Below the pieces are notes generated by a model. That model saw only the letters and a program-made list of their open reading frames with translations. It was not told the origin of the DNA and did no database searches. Of a stretch of 5,852 nt of DNA, positions 1 through 5,852 are shown in pieces. The stretch is from an uncultured Chloroflexota bacterium. Its GTDB lineage: Bacteria; Chloroflexota; UBA4733. The translations under genes and the position numbers were made by a program. The stretch is taken from positions 1 through 5,852 of the forward strand of contig CALBSQ010000082.1 of NCBI GenBank assembly GCA_937967325.1. Reading direction: 5' to 3'. Every line of letters starts with the position of its first letter. The stretch's first letter is position 1.

Positions 1-1012
1 AAGTCCTTCGTCAGGTTCCCGGCCGCGTCGTAAGTGTAGCCCACGATCTGATTGTTTCCGTTCACGCTGACGCTCAACGGCGGCGCCGTGCCCTGCGTCA
101 CCGTGGCCGAGAGCAGGTTGCCCAGCGCATCATAGTTGTACGCCAAGCCCCAACCCGTAGGGGATTGGGTTTGCGCCGATTGAATGCGGTTCAAGGCATC
201 GTAAATGAAAGTTTCGCTCCGTGTGTTGTCTCGGTTGTTGGCGATGGCGGCGACGCTGCCATTATCCGCCGCGCCCAAATTGAAATTGTAAGCCAGATTC
301 AGAACCGTGTTGCTGCCCGCAGCCGCCTGCATGGAGGCCGGTTGCACGCGGGAATTGTAAGCCTGGGTGAACGTGATGCCCCCAAAGCTCCCTCCGCTTC
401 CCAACAACACACTCGTCAGCCCTCCCGGCGGCGCATAAAGGGCGTTGAGGGCGTAGTTGATTCCGCTGCCATTGTCCACCGCCGAGAGCGGCAACTCCGC
501 CCCGCCCGTCGCATACGTGATCGTTCGTCCCGAAGCGTCAGTGAGGGTCGCCACCGTTCCATCCGGATTATACGTGTAGGAGGTGTTCTTCGTCACCCCG
601 CTGGTGGTGCGGCGGTCCGTCAGGACACGGCCCATCGTGTCGTAGCTCCAGGCTTCGGAGCCTGCGGCATCGGTCATTCCCGTGCGGCGGCCAATGGGGT
701 TTGTGATGGCCAGGCCGTTGAAGTTGGATTGGTCATAGGAGTAGGCGACGGCCGGGTCGCCATTCGAGTACGTCTTGCCCTTGAGTCGGTTCAGCGCGTC
801 GTAGGCATAGGTGGTGGTGATGTTGCGGGCATCCGTTTTGGAAAGCAGATTGCCGGCGTTGTCATAGGTGTAGGTGACCTTACCCGATTCAGGATTCGTG
901 GCGCTGGTGAGGCGCGACAGGGAATTGTAGACGAATGCGCGCGTTTGGGAGCCTTGGGTCACGCCCGTAAGGTTATCCAGGGCGTCGTAGGTGTAGGTGG
1001 TGATGCTCGGCG
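1..1012 (-). repeat. YD-repeat block B (RHS shell, downstream half)
   Basis: At least nine YD-type units are visible: TTYTYDALDNLTGV (about 1003-962), VTYTYDNAGNLLSK (about 880-840), TTYAYDALNRLKGK (about 816-775), VAYSYDQSNFNG, AWSYDTMGRVLTDRR, TSYTYNPDGTVATLTD, FIYDALNRIQSAQ, AYNYDALGNLLSATV and GYTYDAAGNLTKD (about 42-3). These are closer to the consensus than block A. The segments NPIGRRTGM, NGSGINYALNALYAPPGG and QAYNSRVQPASM match the constant order I recall from acidobacterial RHS proteins. No C-terminal DPxGxxD-type core end or toxin tip is reached before the window edge. Confidence 0.88.
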
Positions 1013-3239
1013 TGTCAAGGCCAAAGCGCTGGAGGCGCCTGCCCTTTGATCCGCCGAAATGAACCGGCAGTGTGGCGCCCAGGGTCCGTGCGGACCGCGC
1101 CGAAAGCCCGTAGCGAGAGCCATGGTGAGTCACCGGCTTTCTTGTCCGCGGGGCGCTGTACCACATCATGCTGGGATGCCGCGCCGGCGAGTCGTTCCCG
1201 GGAGCGCTGCGAGGCATGGGTGTGGCTGGCTTTGGACGCGCCGCGGTCCGGCTGAAATCACCCTTGCGAAGCGCGTCGCCCAGTCGCTTATTATACTGCT
1301 GGGGCAGAAGTGGACTGGAAGTGCCCTGAGAACCGGTTGCGAGGAGCAGGCTGGGATCGGTAGAAGTAATCCAAAGCCAGGCTGAGGGAGCGAGCATCGG
1401 CCAGACCTCAAACTCGTAAGGGAGGCCTCGGTCGGCTAGTGAGTATCCGAGAAGCGCGCCCTGATCCAGAAGCGTGCCTTGATCGGTAACGGTCGAAGTC
1501 GTGTTCCACACTGTGACCTGGTCGCCGATCAATTGGGTAAGTAAGCCGTCGATGCCGCCTGGAAAGGCGGTTGCAAAATAGTTCTGAACGCTAGTCACGC
1601 CATGCAGTCGTAGCAGGTCCAGGATCATGCCCCAGGTGCCTTCTTGCCACACCGAGTTCGGCGAGCCTGAGTAGCCGTTGGGGCTGTCATTATAGGGCTT
1701 GAAGCCGCTGAACGGCGTGGATTGCTGATAGGTTTCGTTGTAGGAACTCGGCAAGTCAGAGAGCGTTATCGTCTGGTTGGTGAGATAAAAATTCTGGTAG
1801 ACAAATTTCAGGCATTCGGTGGCGCGCGTGTCGTCCCCGGCGGCGTCCGCCAGAAGGGCGGACCAGGTGCCGGAGGCGTCCAGGGCCTGGGAGGTGTCGA
1901 TGCTCGTCCCTGTAACGCCCTGCGCAAAGTGCCCGGGCATCCCGGCGAGCGAAGTCAGCTCCCAGGTAATGCTGTTGTTATCGTTGGTGGTGTCGCCCAC
2001 GGTTGTGGACCAGGCCGGAGCTGTCGGGCCAGAGGTTCCAGCCACCACCACTTTCTCAAAATTGCCGTTGGAATCGGTAATCTGATCGCCGACGCTGTAG
2101 GCGTTCCCGGCTACCCAATTCGTTGAGCTCGGCGCGGTATAGAGCCACGAGGATAGATTGGTCCAGATGGTATTCGCTTCGGCGCTGACGGTACTCGCTG
2201 TAGAGTCGAGCGACTGCGCCTGGGACGGGGTGATGAGACCTTGCTGCAACAACGCGGACGCGGCAGTCGGCAGCACATTCGCGGCGCGCTGGTAGGCGAA
2301 GTACAGATCAACTTGATCCTCGGTGGACACCGTGCGCTGGAGGCCGGGGACGTATTGATAGCCGGGATTCTGGTAACGGCCCCAGCCCAAGTAATAAAGC
2401 GAGTTGGTAAGATCGCTGGCCGAGCTCTTGAGTGTGTCCAGGAAGTTGATCATACGCTGGACATAGAGCGCCGGGGTGTAGTCGAGCGACGTCTGCATGT
2501 AGAGGCAGTAGGCGTAGAGCACCCAGGCCATCGACCCGCCGCGGATATAAGCTTGATCCACTTGGCCGTTATAGACGTCGTAAGAGAAGCTGAGGGAATT
2601 GGGGGGCTGGTAGTTCCCCGTGCTCAAGTTGTCAAAGTAAAGGTCGGTATTGGCGGGGCCGAGGGTCAGACTGAAGGCTGTGATAGAAGTGAGAGATTCA
2701 CCTGGAACCAGCGTCGAAATCAGGTAGGCGAGCTTCACCGTGGTGGTGCGGTAGCCGCCCCCAGCAATGCCGCCGCAGCCGCGGCAGCCAGGGCCGATGG
2801 GGACCAGGATCTGCTTGGCAGATGCGTTGTAGCTCGGTGCGGCAGCGGGGTTCGAGTTCACCTGCACGTCGGTGACCTTTCCATTGTTGGTGGTGACCGT
2901 GACATTGAATTGGAACGTGTCGGTCGGCGCCTCCGCGTGCTCGAACTGGATCATCTTGTCGGTAGTGTCTGGAAAGCCGCTGCCGGTATACGTGAACGTA
3001 GTGCCCGCGCTGGGGGCGTGGAAATCCAGCACCTGCCCGCCATAGGGCGGCTCGGTAGTGTCATCATACTGCGTGATGTCGCTGCCATTAGTCCAGGGCG
3101 GACAATGCGGCGGACACACCTCCTGGGCATTTTCCAGCACTTGGGAGGCCATATAGCCCGGATTGTCAAGCAATTGGTTGATTTGCTTCACCACAGCCGC
3201 CGCCGCCGGAAAGTTGCCTGTGGCCGTATAGGCGATCAT
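1..3239 (-). CDS. Giant RHS protein, downstream part: glycosidase-like toroid plus YD repeats (3' end outside window)
   Basis: From ATG at 3239-3237 I read 1,079 sense codons without a stop, to base 3 and off the window edge. A gene caller that requires a stop codon would miss it. Residues 1 to about 625 look like an alpha/alpha-toroid, six-hairpin glycosidase-type domain: NFPAAAAVVKQINQLL, STEDQVDLYFAYQRA, QEGTWGMILDLLRLHG, PYEFEVWPMLAPSAWLWI. A small carbohydrate-binding-like module sits inside it at about residues 372-430. A basic linker (about 632-738) leads to YD repeats from about 742 onward (TYTYDALDNLTGV, VTYTYDNAGNLLSKTD, TTYAYDALNRLKGK, FIYDALNRIQSAQT, GYTYDAAGNLTKD). The ATG overlaps the upstream stop by four bases (ATGA) and has no Shine-Dalgarno sequence before it. 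I therefore infer that this is the continuation of the upstream frame after a one-base shift, not an independent gene. The C-terminus, where RHS proteins often carry a variable toxin, is not visible. Confidence 0.85.
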   Translation of the reverse strand, partial: MIAYTATGNFPAAAAVVKQINQLLDNPGYMASQVLENAQEVCPPHCPPWTNGSDITQYDDTTEPPYGGQVLDFHAPSAGTTFTYTGSGFPDTTDKMIQFEHAEAPTDTFQFNVTVTTNNGKVTDVQVNSNPAAAPSYNASAKQILVPIGPGCRGCGGIAGGGYRTTTVKLAYLISTLVPGESLTSITAFSLTLGPANTDLYFDNLSTGNYQPPNSLSFSYDVYNGQVDQAYIRGGSMAWVLYAYCLYMQTSLDYTPALYVQRMINFLDTLKSSASDLTNSLYYLGWGRYQNPGYQYVPGLQRTVSTEDQVDLYFAYQRAANVLPTAASALLQQGLITPSQAQSLDSTASTVSAEANTIWTNLSSWLYTAPSSTNWVAGNAYSVGDQITDSNGNFEKVVVAGTSGPTAPAWSTTVGDTTNDNNSITWELTSLAGMPGHFAQGVTGTSIDTSQALDASGTWSALLADAAGDDTRATECLKFVYQNFYLTNQTITLSDLPSSYNETYQQSTPFSGFKPYNDSPNGYSGSPNSVWQEGTWGMILDLLRLHGVTSVQNYFATAFPGGIDGLLTQLIGDQVTVWNTTSTVTDQGTLLDQGALLGYSLADRGLPYEFEVWPMLAPSAWLWITSTDPSLLLATGSQGTSSPLLPQQYNKRLGDALRKGDFSRTAARPKPATPMPRSAPGNDSPARHPSMMWYSAPRTRKPVTHHGSRYGLSARSARTLGATLPVHFGGSKGRRLQRFGLDTPSITTYTYDALDNLTGVTQGSQTRAFVYNSLSRLTSATNPESGKVTYTYDNAGNLLSKTDARNITTTYAYDALNRLKGKTYSNGDPAVAYSYDQSNFNGLAITNPIGRRTGMTDAAGSEAWSYDTMGRVLTDRRTTSGVTKNTSYTYNPDGTVATLTDASGRTITYATGGAELPLSAVDNGSGINYALNALYAPPGGLTSVLLGSGGSFGGITFTQAYNSRVQPASMQAAAGSNTVLNLAYNFNLGAADNGSVAAIANNRDNTRSETFIYDALNRIQSAQTQSPTGWGLAYNYDALGNLLSATVTQGTAPPLSVSVNGNNQIVGYTYDAAGNLTKD
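1025..1345 (-). other. Basic Arg/Pro-rich linker between toroid and YD block B
   Basis: From about 1250 to 1030 the frame reads as a strongly basic stretch (SRTAARPKPATPMPRSAP, SAPRTRKPVTHHGSRYG, GGSKGRRLQRFG). I count 12 Arg and 3 Lys against a single Asp. No domain is recognised. It may be a real flexible linker. Alternatively, local reading may be out of frame: the third frame also stays open here and ends at TGA 1017-1015. Using that frame would need two compensating indels. Confidence 0.45.
1950..2124 (-). other. Carbohydrate-binding-like module nested in the toroid
   Basis: About 58 residues begin NWVAGNAYSVGDQITDSNGN and end in DTTNDNNSITWELTS. The W-x(4)-AYxVGDxI start, the central AGTSGPTAPAWSTTVGDTT and the final TW resemble the short CBM5/12-like chitin-binding repeats and related modules often seen in phage and acidobacterial secreted proteins. 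Three Trp residues (start, middle, end) are placed as in that pattern. It lies in the loop between SWLYTAPSS and GMPGHFAQG, so it interrupts the toroid domain rather than flanking it. Ligand unknown. Confidence 0.55.
2775..3116 (-). other. Two cysteine pairs (CPPHC and CRGC) in the beta-rich insert
   Basis: VCPPHCPPW is at 3119-3093 and GCRGCGG at 2789-2772. The Cys codons are 3116-3114, 3104-3102, 2786-2784 and 2777-2775. The rest of the 1,079-residue frame is almost free of Cys; others noted are in AYCLYM and TECLKF. The pairs could form disulfides in a secreted protein, or a four-Cys metal site with the nearby His. The sequence does not distinguish the two. Confidence 0.4.
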
Positions 3240-3240
3240 G
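3236..3240 (-). other. Frame junction: TGA/ATG overlap, probable one-base deletion
   Basis: The minus strand reads GCGCTGCCATGATCGCC. In the upstream frame this is Ala-Leu-Pro-stop. In the downstream frame ATG-ATC-GCC begins Met-Ile-Ala. Toroid proteins of this type typically start with a helix like 'YDxALAxIA'. Restoring one G (CTGGCCATG) would give YDDALAMIAY, which fits that pattern better than the Pro at the current end. The change would be a GG-to-G contraction. There is no X-XXY-YYZ slippery heptamer in the upstream frame, and no purine-rich Shine-Dalgarno within 15 bases before the ATG. Coupled re-initiation on ATGA remains possible but would cut a helix in two. Confidence 0.75.
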
Positions 3241-5852
3241 GCAGCGCGTCATCATAAATGAAGCTACGGCTTTGCATCGCGCCGGCCTGAACCGGGCCAT
3301 CTGTGCTCTGAAAGTAGAGCGGGTCATTGGGCGGGATATCGAAGGAGAGGTCAAGGCCCTGATAAACCGCAGGGTCTTGCAACGAATCGTAGAGATCCAC
3401 CCAGTCGTTCCCGCCCTCGTTATAGAGGATATGAACCGCCATTTGGCCGCCGTTGCTCAAATCCGGGATCACACTTGAGCCCACGCGAGCATGATTGGAG
3501 TTCTGCACGATGATGGGAACGTTATCTTCCTGAAGGTACTCAATATCCGTTTTGACGTAAAGCTGCGCCTTATAATTTGCGAGCTTCTCCCCCACACCCG
3601 AGTTGGAATGGACAATCCACCCTTTGGGAATACCTGGGTCCACCCCTTGGCCGTGCGTGTACGGGCCCGGCGCGCCGCTGGCCGGGTAAAGGACGGCAAT
3701 CACGGTACCCGAAGCCACGTTGGGCACGGACCAAGTCGCCACGCCGCCTCCGGCATTGGTGAGCAATGAACTGCCTTGGTAATAGAATTGGTCCGTAAGC
3801 GAGTACACATAGACGATGTAATACGTGAGCGGCTGAAGGAGTGAGTAGCAATAGCCGGTGAGGGCCTGAAGTGTGCCGCTGTTCTGAAAGACATTCAGGA
3901 ACAGGCCGCCGCCTTCAGGGAAGTAGTTGATGGGAAATCCGTCCGGTCCCGCTGAAGGGTCGGGCTGAACGCCTGGAGGCGGGGTGATAACGATGTTTTC
4001 GATGGGCGCCTCGGCAAGGGCAGCAAAATCCTGGGAGGAGGCGACCCCCGATTCCTGGAATTGGGAAGTGGTCTGGGTCCCCAGCGCGTTTCCGTCCCAT
4101 CCCGTCACGGTTCCGCTCTGTTGGGCATCCAGCCACGAATCGCTTGTGCCGGTGTCCTGCCAATATTGGCTGGGGTTGGTGTTGTTGTTCGGGAAGTAGT
4201 TCTCTACGCCTGGAGAATCTTCTTGGGCTGAATTTGGTTCGTCCACCTCGATCAGGCGGCCCAGCGCGTCTGTGTATGACCGGCGCTGCCTGCCAGCCTC
4301 GTCGGTTACCGTAGTTGCGTTGCCCGCATACGCCATTTGCACATTGTCGGTCCGGGTGTTGCCATCGGGCGGGACTTGTAACGTGGTGCGGCCCATGGCG
4401 TCGTAGGTATACGTGGTTAGCCCATAAGTAGGATCGGAAGTGCTGCGGTAAGGGGTGGACTTTGTATGAACACGGCCCTCGCCGTCGTAGGTCGTGTCGG
4501 TGTAGACCGGAGCTGTCGGGTCCGTCGTGAGCTCAGTGAGGACAACATGTCCCATGCCATCCATTACGCTCTCTGTGGTGTAATTACTGCCGCCAGTGAT
4601 GAGCCGCGATTCAGTGACGCTGGGCGAGGGAGGCGCATCATCATAGCTGTAGGTCATCTGGCCGCTATCAGGATAGGTGATCTTGGTCAGCCGGTCCAGG
4701 CCGTTGGTTTCGTAATAATAATTCGTTGTTTTGCTGTTCTGGTCAGTCGAAGAAGCTAGCTGCCCGTCCGCAAGGTTGTAAGAGAATCCCTCGACGTGCG
4801 CCGCGCCCGTGTTTGGGTAAGTGATTTGCGTCAGGTAAGCGTTCTCATCCCCATATGCGTAATTGGTGATGTGATTGTTCGGGTCCGCCATGGAGAGCAT
4901 CTGGCCCGTGTCGTCATAAGCGTACGAGGTCACAGTATTGGCGCAACTCTGAAGGCACATTTCCGTCTTGCTGGTGGCGTTGCCCCGCACTATGCCCGAC
5001 TTCCCGTTATAAGCAGGGTCTCTCCCCACGGTGATGTTGGCGGGTGTCACGTTCTCGCCATAGCTGTATTGGGTTTGTGAGGCTTCCAAGCTGTTTCCGT
5101 TCACCGTAACCGTAACAGGCTTGTCGAAGATCGATGGACCGTAGGGGTAGATTTGAGTGTTCCCAAATACATCAAAGCTAGTTACGGTCTCTCTTCGTGG
5201 TGTTCCGCTGGCGCTCGTCCCGCAGGCGGGAGCCTGCCCCCAGTCCCATTCCTTCTTGTCTGTAATTTGATCGCCGTAGGTGCTGTAGGCGTAGTCGACC
5301 CTCGACGTAACGCCGCCCTCGGTCGTCGAAGCGCACGACATTTCGTACTGGTCTAGCCATGTCTTGTTATCAGTACGCAGGGTGGCGCCGCTCCAGTCCT
5401 GATATATAACAGTTTGCTCCACGGGAATCTGGCTGCCAAAGTATTGCTCGTCGTACGGAGGGTTTGGGCCGCTGACCGATGAGTACGAGTAAGTCGTCTG
5501 GAAGCTGCCCCCGCGCACCAGATCGTGCGTAGTGACCGTGGTTTGCTTGGTCACCCAGGCGGTCATGCTGGAGTTCCAGGTGGTCGAGTAGCTAAAGTCC
5601 TGCTGCAGCGCGGTGGTGCTACCGTCGAAACTGACGTAACGGTGCTGAACCGCGGGCCAGCCATACACGTACTCGCAGCCGTAGTGGCCCCCTTGGGTAT
5701 CCGTGAAGGCGCCAAATTCCGATTGCGAGTTGAGGGACCAGGCGTACTTTACCCAGCCCCCGGTCGGATAAGTAATTTGGCTGAGCAGGCCATAAGTTGG
5801 ATCGTAGGAGAACTGATAGCTCTGGCCGTTGGGCAACTCGATTGACGTAATA
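3236..5852 (-). CDS. Giant RHS/YD-repeat protein, upstream part (5' end outside window; ends at frame junction)
   Basis: This frame is open from the window edge (first full codon 5851-5849) to TGA at 3238-3236, giving 871 visible codons. A TTG at 5836 could be called as a start. However, the frame continues upstream with the residues ITSIE, which join smoothly to LPNGQSYQFSYD, so the true start lies outside the window. Residues 1 to about 540 carry degenerate YD repeats (FSYDPTYGLLSQITYP, SYAYDDTGQMLSMADP, TTYDGEGRVHTKSTP, YTYDAMGRTTLQVPPDG). In the RHS family such repeats build a beta-sheet shell, usually at the cell surface or secreted. After EVDEP the repeats stop. A Pro/Ser/Thr-rich connector follows, then a probable Ig-like region (about residues 650-800) and the first helix of a glycosidase-like toroid (SRSFIYDDALP). 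The stop falls inside that helix motif, so this piece looks like the front part of a longer protein. RHS assignment is firm. Function and substrate are unknown. Confidence 0.9.
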   Translation of the reverse strand, partial: ITSIELPNGQSYQFSYDPTYGLLSQITYPTGGWVKYAWSLNSQSEFGAFTDTQGGHYGCEYVYGWPAVQHRYVSFDGSTTALQQDFSYSTTWNSSMTAWVTKQTTVTTHDLVRGGSFQTTYSYSSVSGPNPPYDEQYFGSQIPVEQTVIYQDWSGATLRTDNKTWLDQYEMSCASTTEGGVTSRVDYAYSTYGDQITDKKEWDWGQAPACGTSASGTPRRETVTSFDVFGNTQIYPYGPSIFDKPVTVTVNGNSLEASQTQYSYGENVTPANITVGRDPAYNGKSGIVRGNATSKTEMCLQSCANTVTSYAYDDTGQMLSMADPNNHITNYAYGDENAYLTQITYPNTGAAHVEGFSYNLADGQLASSTDQNSKTTNYYYETNGLDRLTKITYPDSGQMTYSYDDAPPSPSVTESRLITGGSNYTTESVMDGMGHVVLTELTTDPTAPVYTDTTYDGEGRVHTKSTPYRSTSDPTYGLTTYTYDAMGRTTLQVPPDGNTRTDNVQMAYAGNATTVTDEAGRQRRSYTDALGRLIEVDEPNSAQEDSPGVENYFPNNNTNPSQYWQDTGTSDSWLDAQQSGTVTGWDGNALGTQTTSQFQESGVASSQDFAALAEAPIENIVITPPPGVQPDPSAGPDGFPINYFPEGGGLFLNVFQNSGTLQALTGYCYSLLQPLTYYIVYVYSLTDQFYYQGSSLLTNAGGGVATWSVPNVASGTVIAVLYPASGAPGPYTHGQGVDPGIPKGWIVHSNSGVGEKLANYKAQLYVKTDIEYLQEDNVPIIVQNSNHARVGSSVIPDLSNGGQMAVHILYNEGGNDWVDLYDSLQDPAVYQGLDLSFDIPPNDPLYFQSTDGPVQAGAMQSRSFIYDDALP
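3425..3895 (-). other. Probable Ig-like / beta-sandwich region
   Basis: The region has alternating hydrophobic strands and turns: LTYYIVYVYSLTDQFYYQG, ATWSVPNVASGTVIAVLYP, then GWIVHSNSGVGEKLANYK and AQLYVKTDIEYLQED. The segments YIVYVYSLTDQFYYQG and KAQLYVKTDIEYLQEDN resemble each other (hydrophobic strand, then T-D, aromatic, Y, Q), so there may be two related copies. Similar strands occur in accessory modules fused to bacterial glycosidase-like proteins, where they act as spacers or sugar-binding platforms. The assignment to an Ig-like fold rests on pattern only. Confidence 0.5.
3900..4229 (-). other. Low-complexity connector between YD block A and the inserted module
   Basis: About 110 residues are rich in Ser, Thr, Gly, Gln, Asn and Pro and carry no YD motif. 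A Pro-rich stretch (ITPPPGVQPDPSAGPDG, near 3995-3945) looks like a flexible linker. The tetrapeptide NYFP occurs twice, in ENYFPNNN near 4200 and INYFPEGG near 3930, which may mark a small internal duplication or chance. I do not recognise a domain here. Frame and composition are continuous with the flanking coding sequence. Confidence 0.6.
4230..5852 (-). repeat. YD-repeat block A (RHS shell, upstream half)
   Basis: About 540 residues contain many diverged copies of the YD pattern: an aromatic-rich strand such as TTYTYDAMGR or TTYDGEGRV followed by a turn and a strand such as LTKITYPDSGQ. Recognisable copies lie near 5820-5770, 4920-4880, 4840-4810, 4710-4640, 4500-4460 and 4420-4380. The first 270 residues are a less regular part containing FGSQIPVEQTVIYQDWSG and FGNTQIYPYGPSIFDKP, which I recall as a constant segment in acidobacterial RHS proteins. 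Block A ends with RRSYTDALGRLIEVDEP. In relatives, that phrase is normally followed after a short variable stretch by YTYDALDNLTGV. Here that phrase appears only at about 1010, more than 3 kb further on. Confidence 0.85.

Larger units (their letters stand above)
1360..3290 (-). other. Alpha/alpha-toroid, six-hairpin glycosidase-like domain (spans the frame junction)
   Basis: Helical-hairpin signatures occur in the order I recall for this superfamily. They are FIYDDAL/MIAYTATGNFPAAAAVV (about 3285-3180), QAYIRGGSMAWVLYAYCLYM (about 2555-2495), STEDQVDLYFAYQRAANVL (about 2325-2268), TSQALDASGTWSALLADAAG (about 1900-1845), SVWQEGTWGMILDLLRLHG (about 1665-1605) and PYEFEVWPMLAPSAWLWI (about 1418-1365). 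Acidic residues in STED, QEGTW and YEFEVW sit in segments that are conserved in relatives, but I cannot name a catalytic pair. Many such domains act on polysaccharides. Neither substrate nor activity can be inferred from this sequence. Between the first and second hairpins is a roughly 190-residue beta-rich insert with DTFQFNVTVTTNNGKVTDV. Confidence 0.6.

Noticed and set aside
165..1049. Plus-strand open frame of 294 codons
   Set aside because: It lies opposite YD block B. The repetitive V-G-I/R-rich text is the mirror of the YD codons, not a protein family.
1166..1411. Minus-strand open frame of 81 codons in another phase
   Set aside because: It overlaps the toroid end and basic linker and shows no domain. 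The main frame gives the conserved WPMLAPSAWLW text over the same bases.
1722..2126. Plus-strand open frame of 134 codons
   Set aside because: It is antisense to the toroid and nested binding module, where the minus frame shows clear domain motifs.
3190..3215. GCC-rich triplet run as a regulatory or unstable repeat
   Set aside because: It simply encodes a short Ala run in a helix (FPAAAAVV) and is too short to be a notable repeat.
3236..3250. Programmed -1 frameshift site
   Set aside because: No X-XXY-YYZ slippery heptamer precedes the stop. A -1 shift would join the frames, but nothing in the sequence specifically supports it.
2241..3257. Plus-strand open frame of 338 codons
   Set aside because: It is antisense to the toroid coding frame. 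The product is Gly/Val/Arg-rich with no recognisable domain, as expected opposite a GC-rich gene.
3237..3260. Independent translation start at ATG 3239
   Set aside because: There is no purine-rich Shine-Dalgarno sequence in the preceding bases, and the predicted start would fall in the middle of a conserved helix. Coupled re-initiation is kept only as a minor option.
5834..5836. TTG as the start codon of the upstream CDS
   Set aside because: The frame is open to the window edge, and the residues before it (ITSIE) continue the YD-repeat text, so it is an internal Leu codon.

Overview
The window appears to lie inside one very large gene on the minus strand. It encodes an RHS/YD-repeat protein and runs off both ends of the window. 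No promoter, terminator, RNA gene, mobile element or CRISPR array is visible, and no intergenic gap is present. The wording of the YD repeats, for example the 'NPIGRRTGM' and 'MDGMGHVVLTELTTDP' segments, closely resembles giant RHS proteins I know from soil Acidobacteriota (Terriglobia). That taxonomic guess rests on remembered family resemblance, not on a search.

Reading 5'->3' on the minus strand: positions 5852 to about 4230 hold the first block of YD repeats. About 4229 to 3900 is a Ser/Thr/Gly/Pro-rich connector. About 3895 to 3425 looks like one or two beta-sandwich (Ig-like) modules. About 3290 to 1360 looks like an alpha/alpha-toroid, glycosidase-like (six-hairpin) domain, itself interrupted at 2124-1950 by a small carbohydrate-binding-like module. 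About 1345 to 1025 is a basic, Arg/Pro-rich linker. About 1012 to 1 is a second block of YD repeats that picks up where the first left off. The overall picture is an RHS shell with a roughly 1,060-residue sugar-related insertion between two parts of its repeat scaffold.

The coding path changes frame once. The upstream frame stops with TGA at 3238-3236. The downstream frame opens with an ATG at 3239-3237, overlapping it as ATGA, and then has no stop codon for 1,079 codons down to base 3. Protein similarity to the toroid family seems to run straight across the junction ('SFIYDDALP' then 'MIAYTATGNF'), and no ribosome binding site precedes the ATG. A single-base loss is therefore the simplest explanation: a real mutation, an assembly error, or, less likely, recoding or coupled re-initiation. 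Together the two frames show about 1,950 residues. The true N-terminus (secretion signal and early domains) and the C-terminus (end of the RHS core and any toxin tip) lie outside the window, so the role of the protein (surface display, adhesion, sugar degradation or toxin delivery) cannot be settled here.
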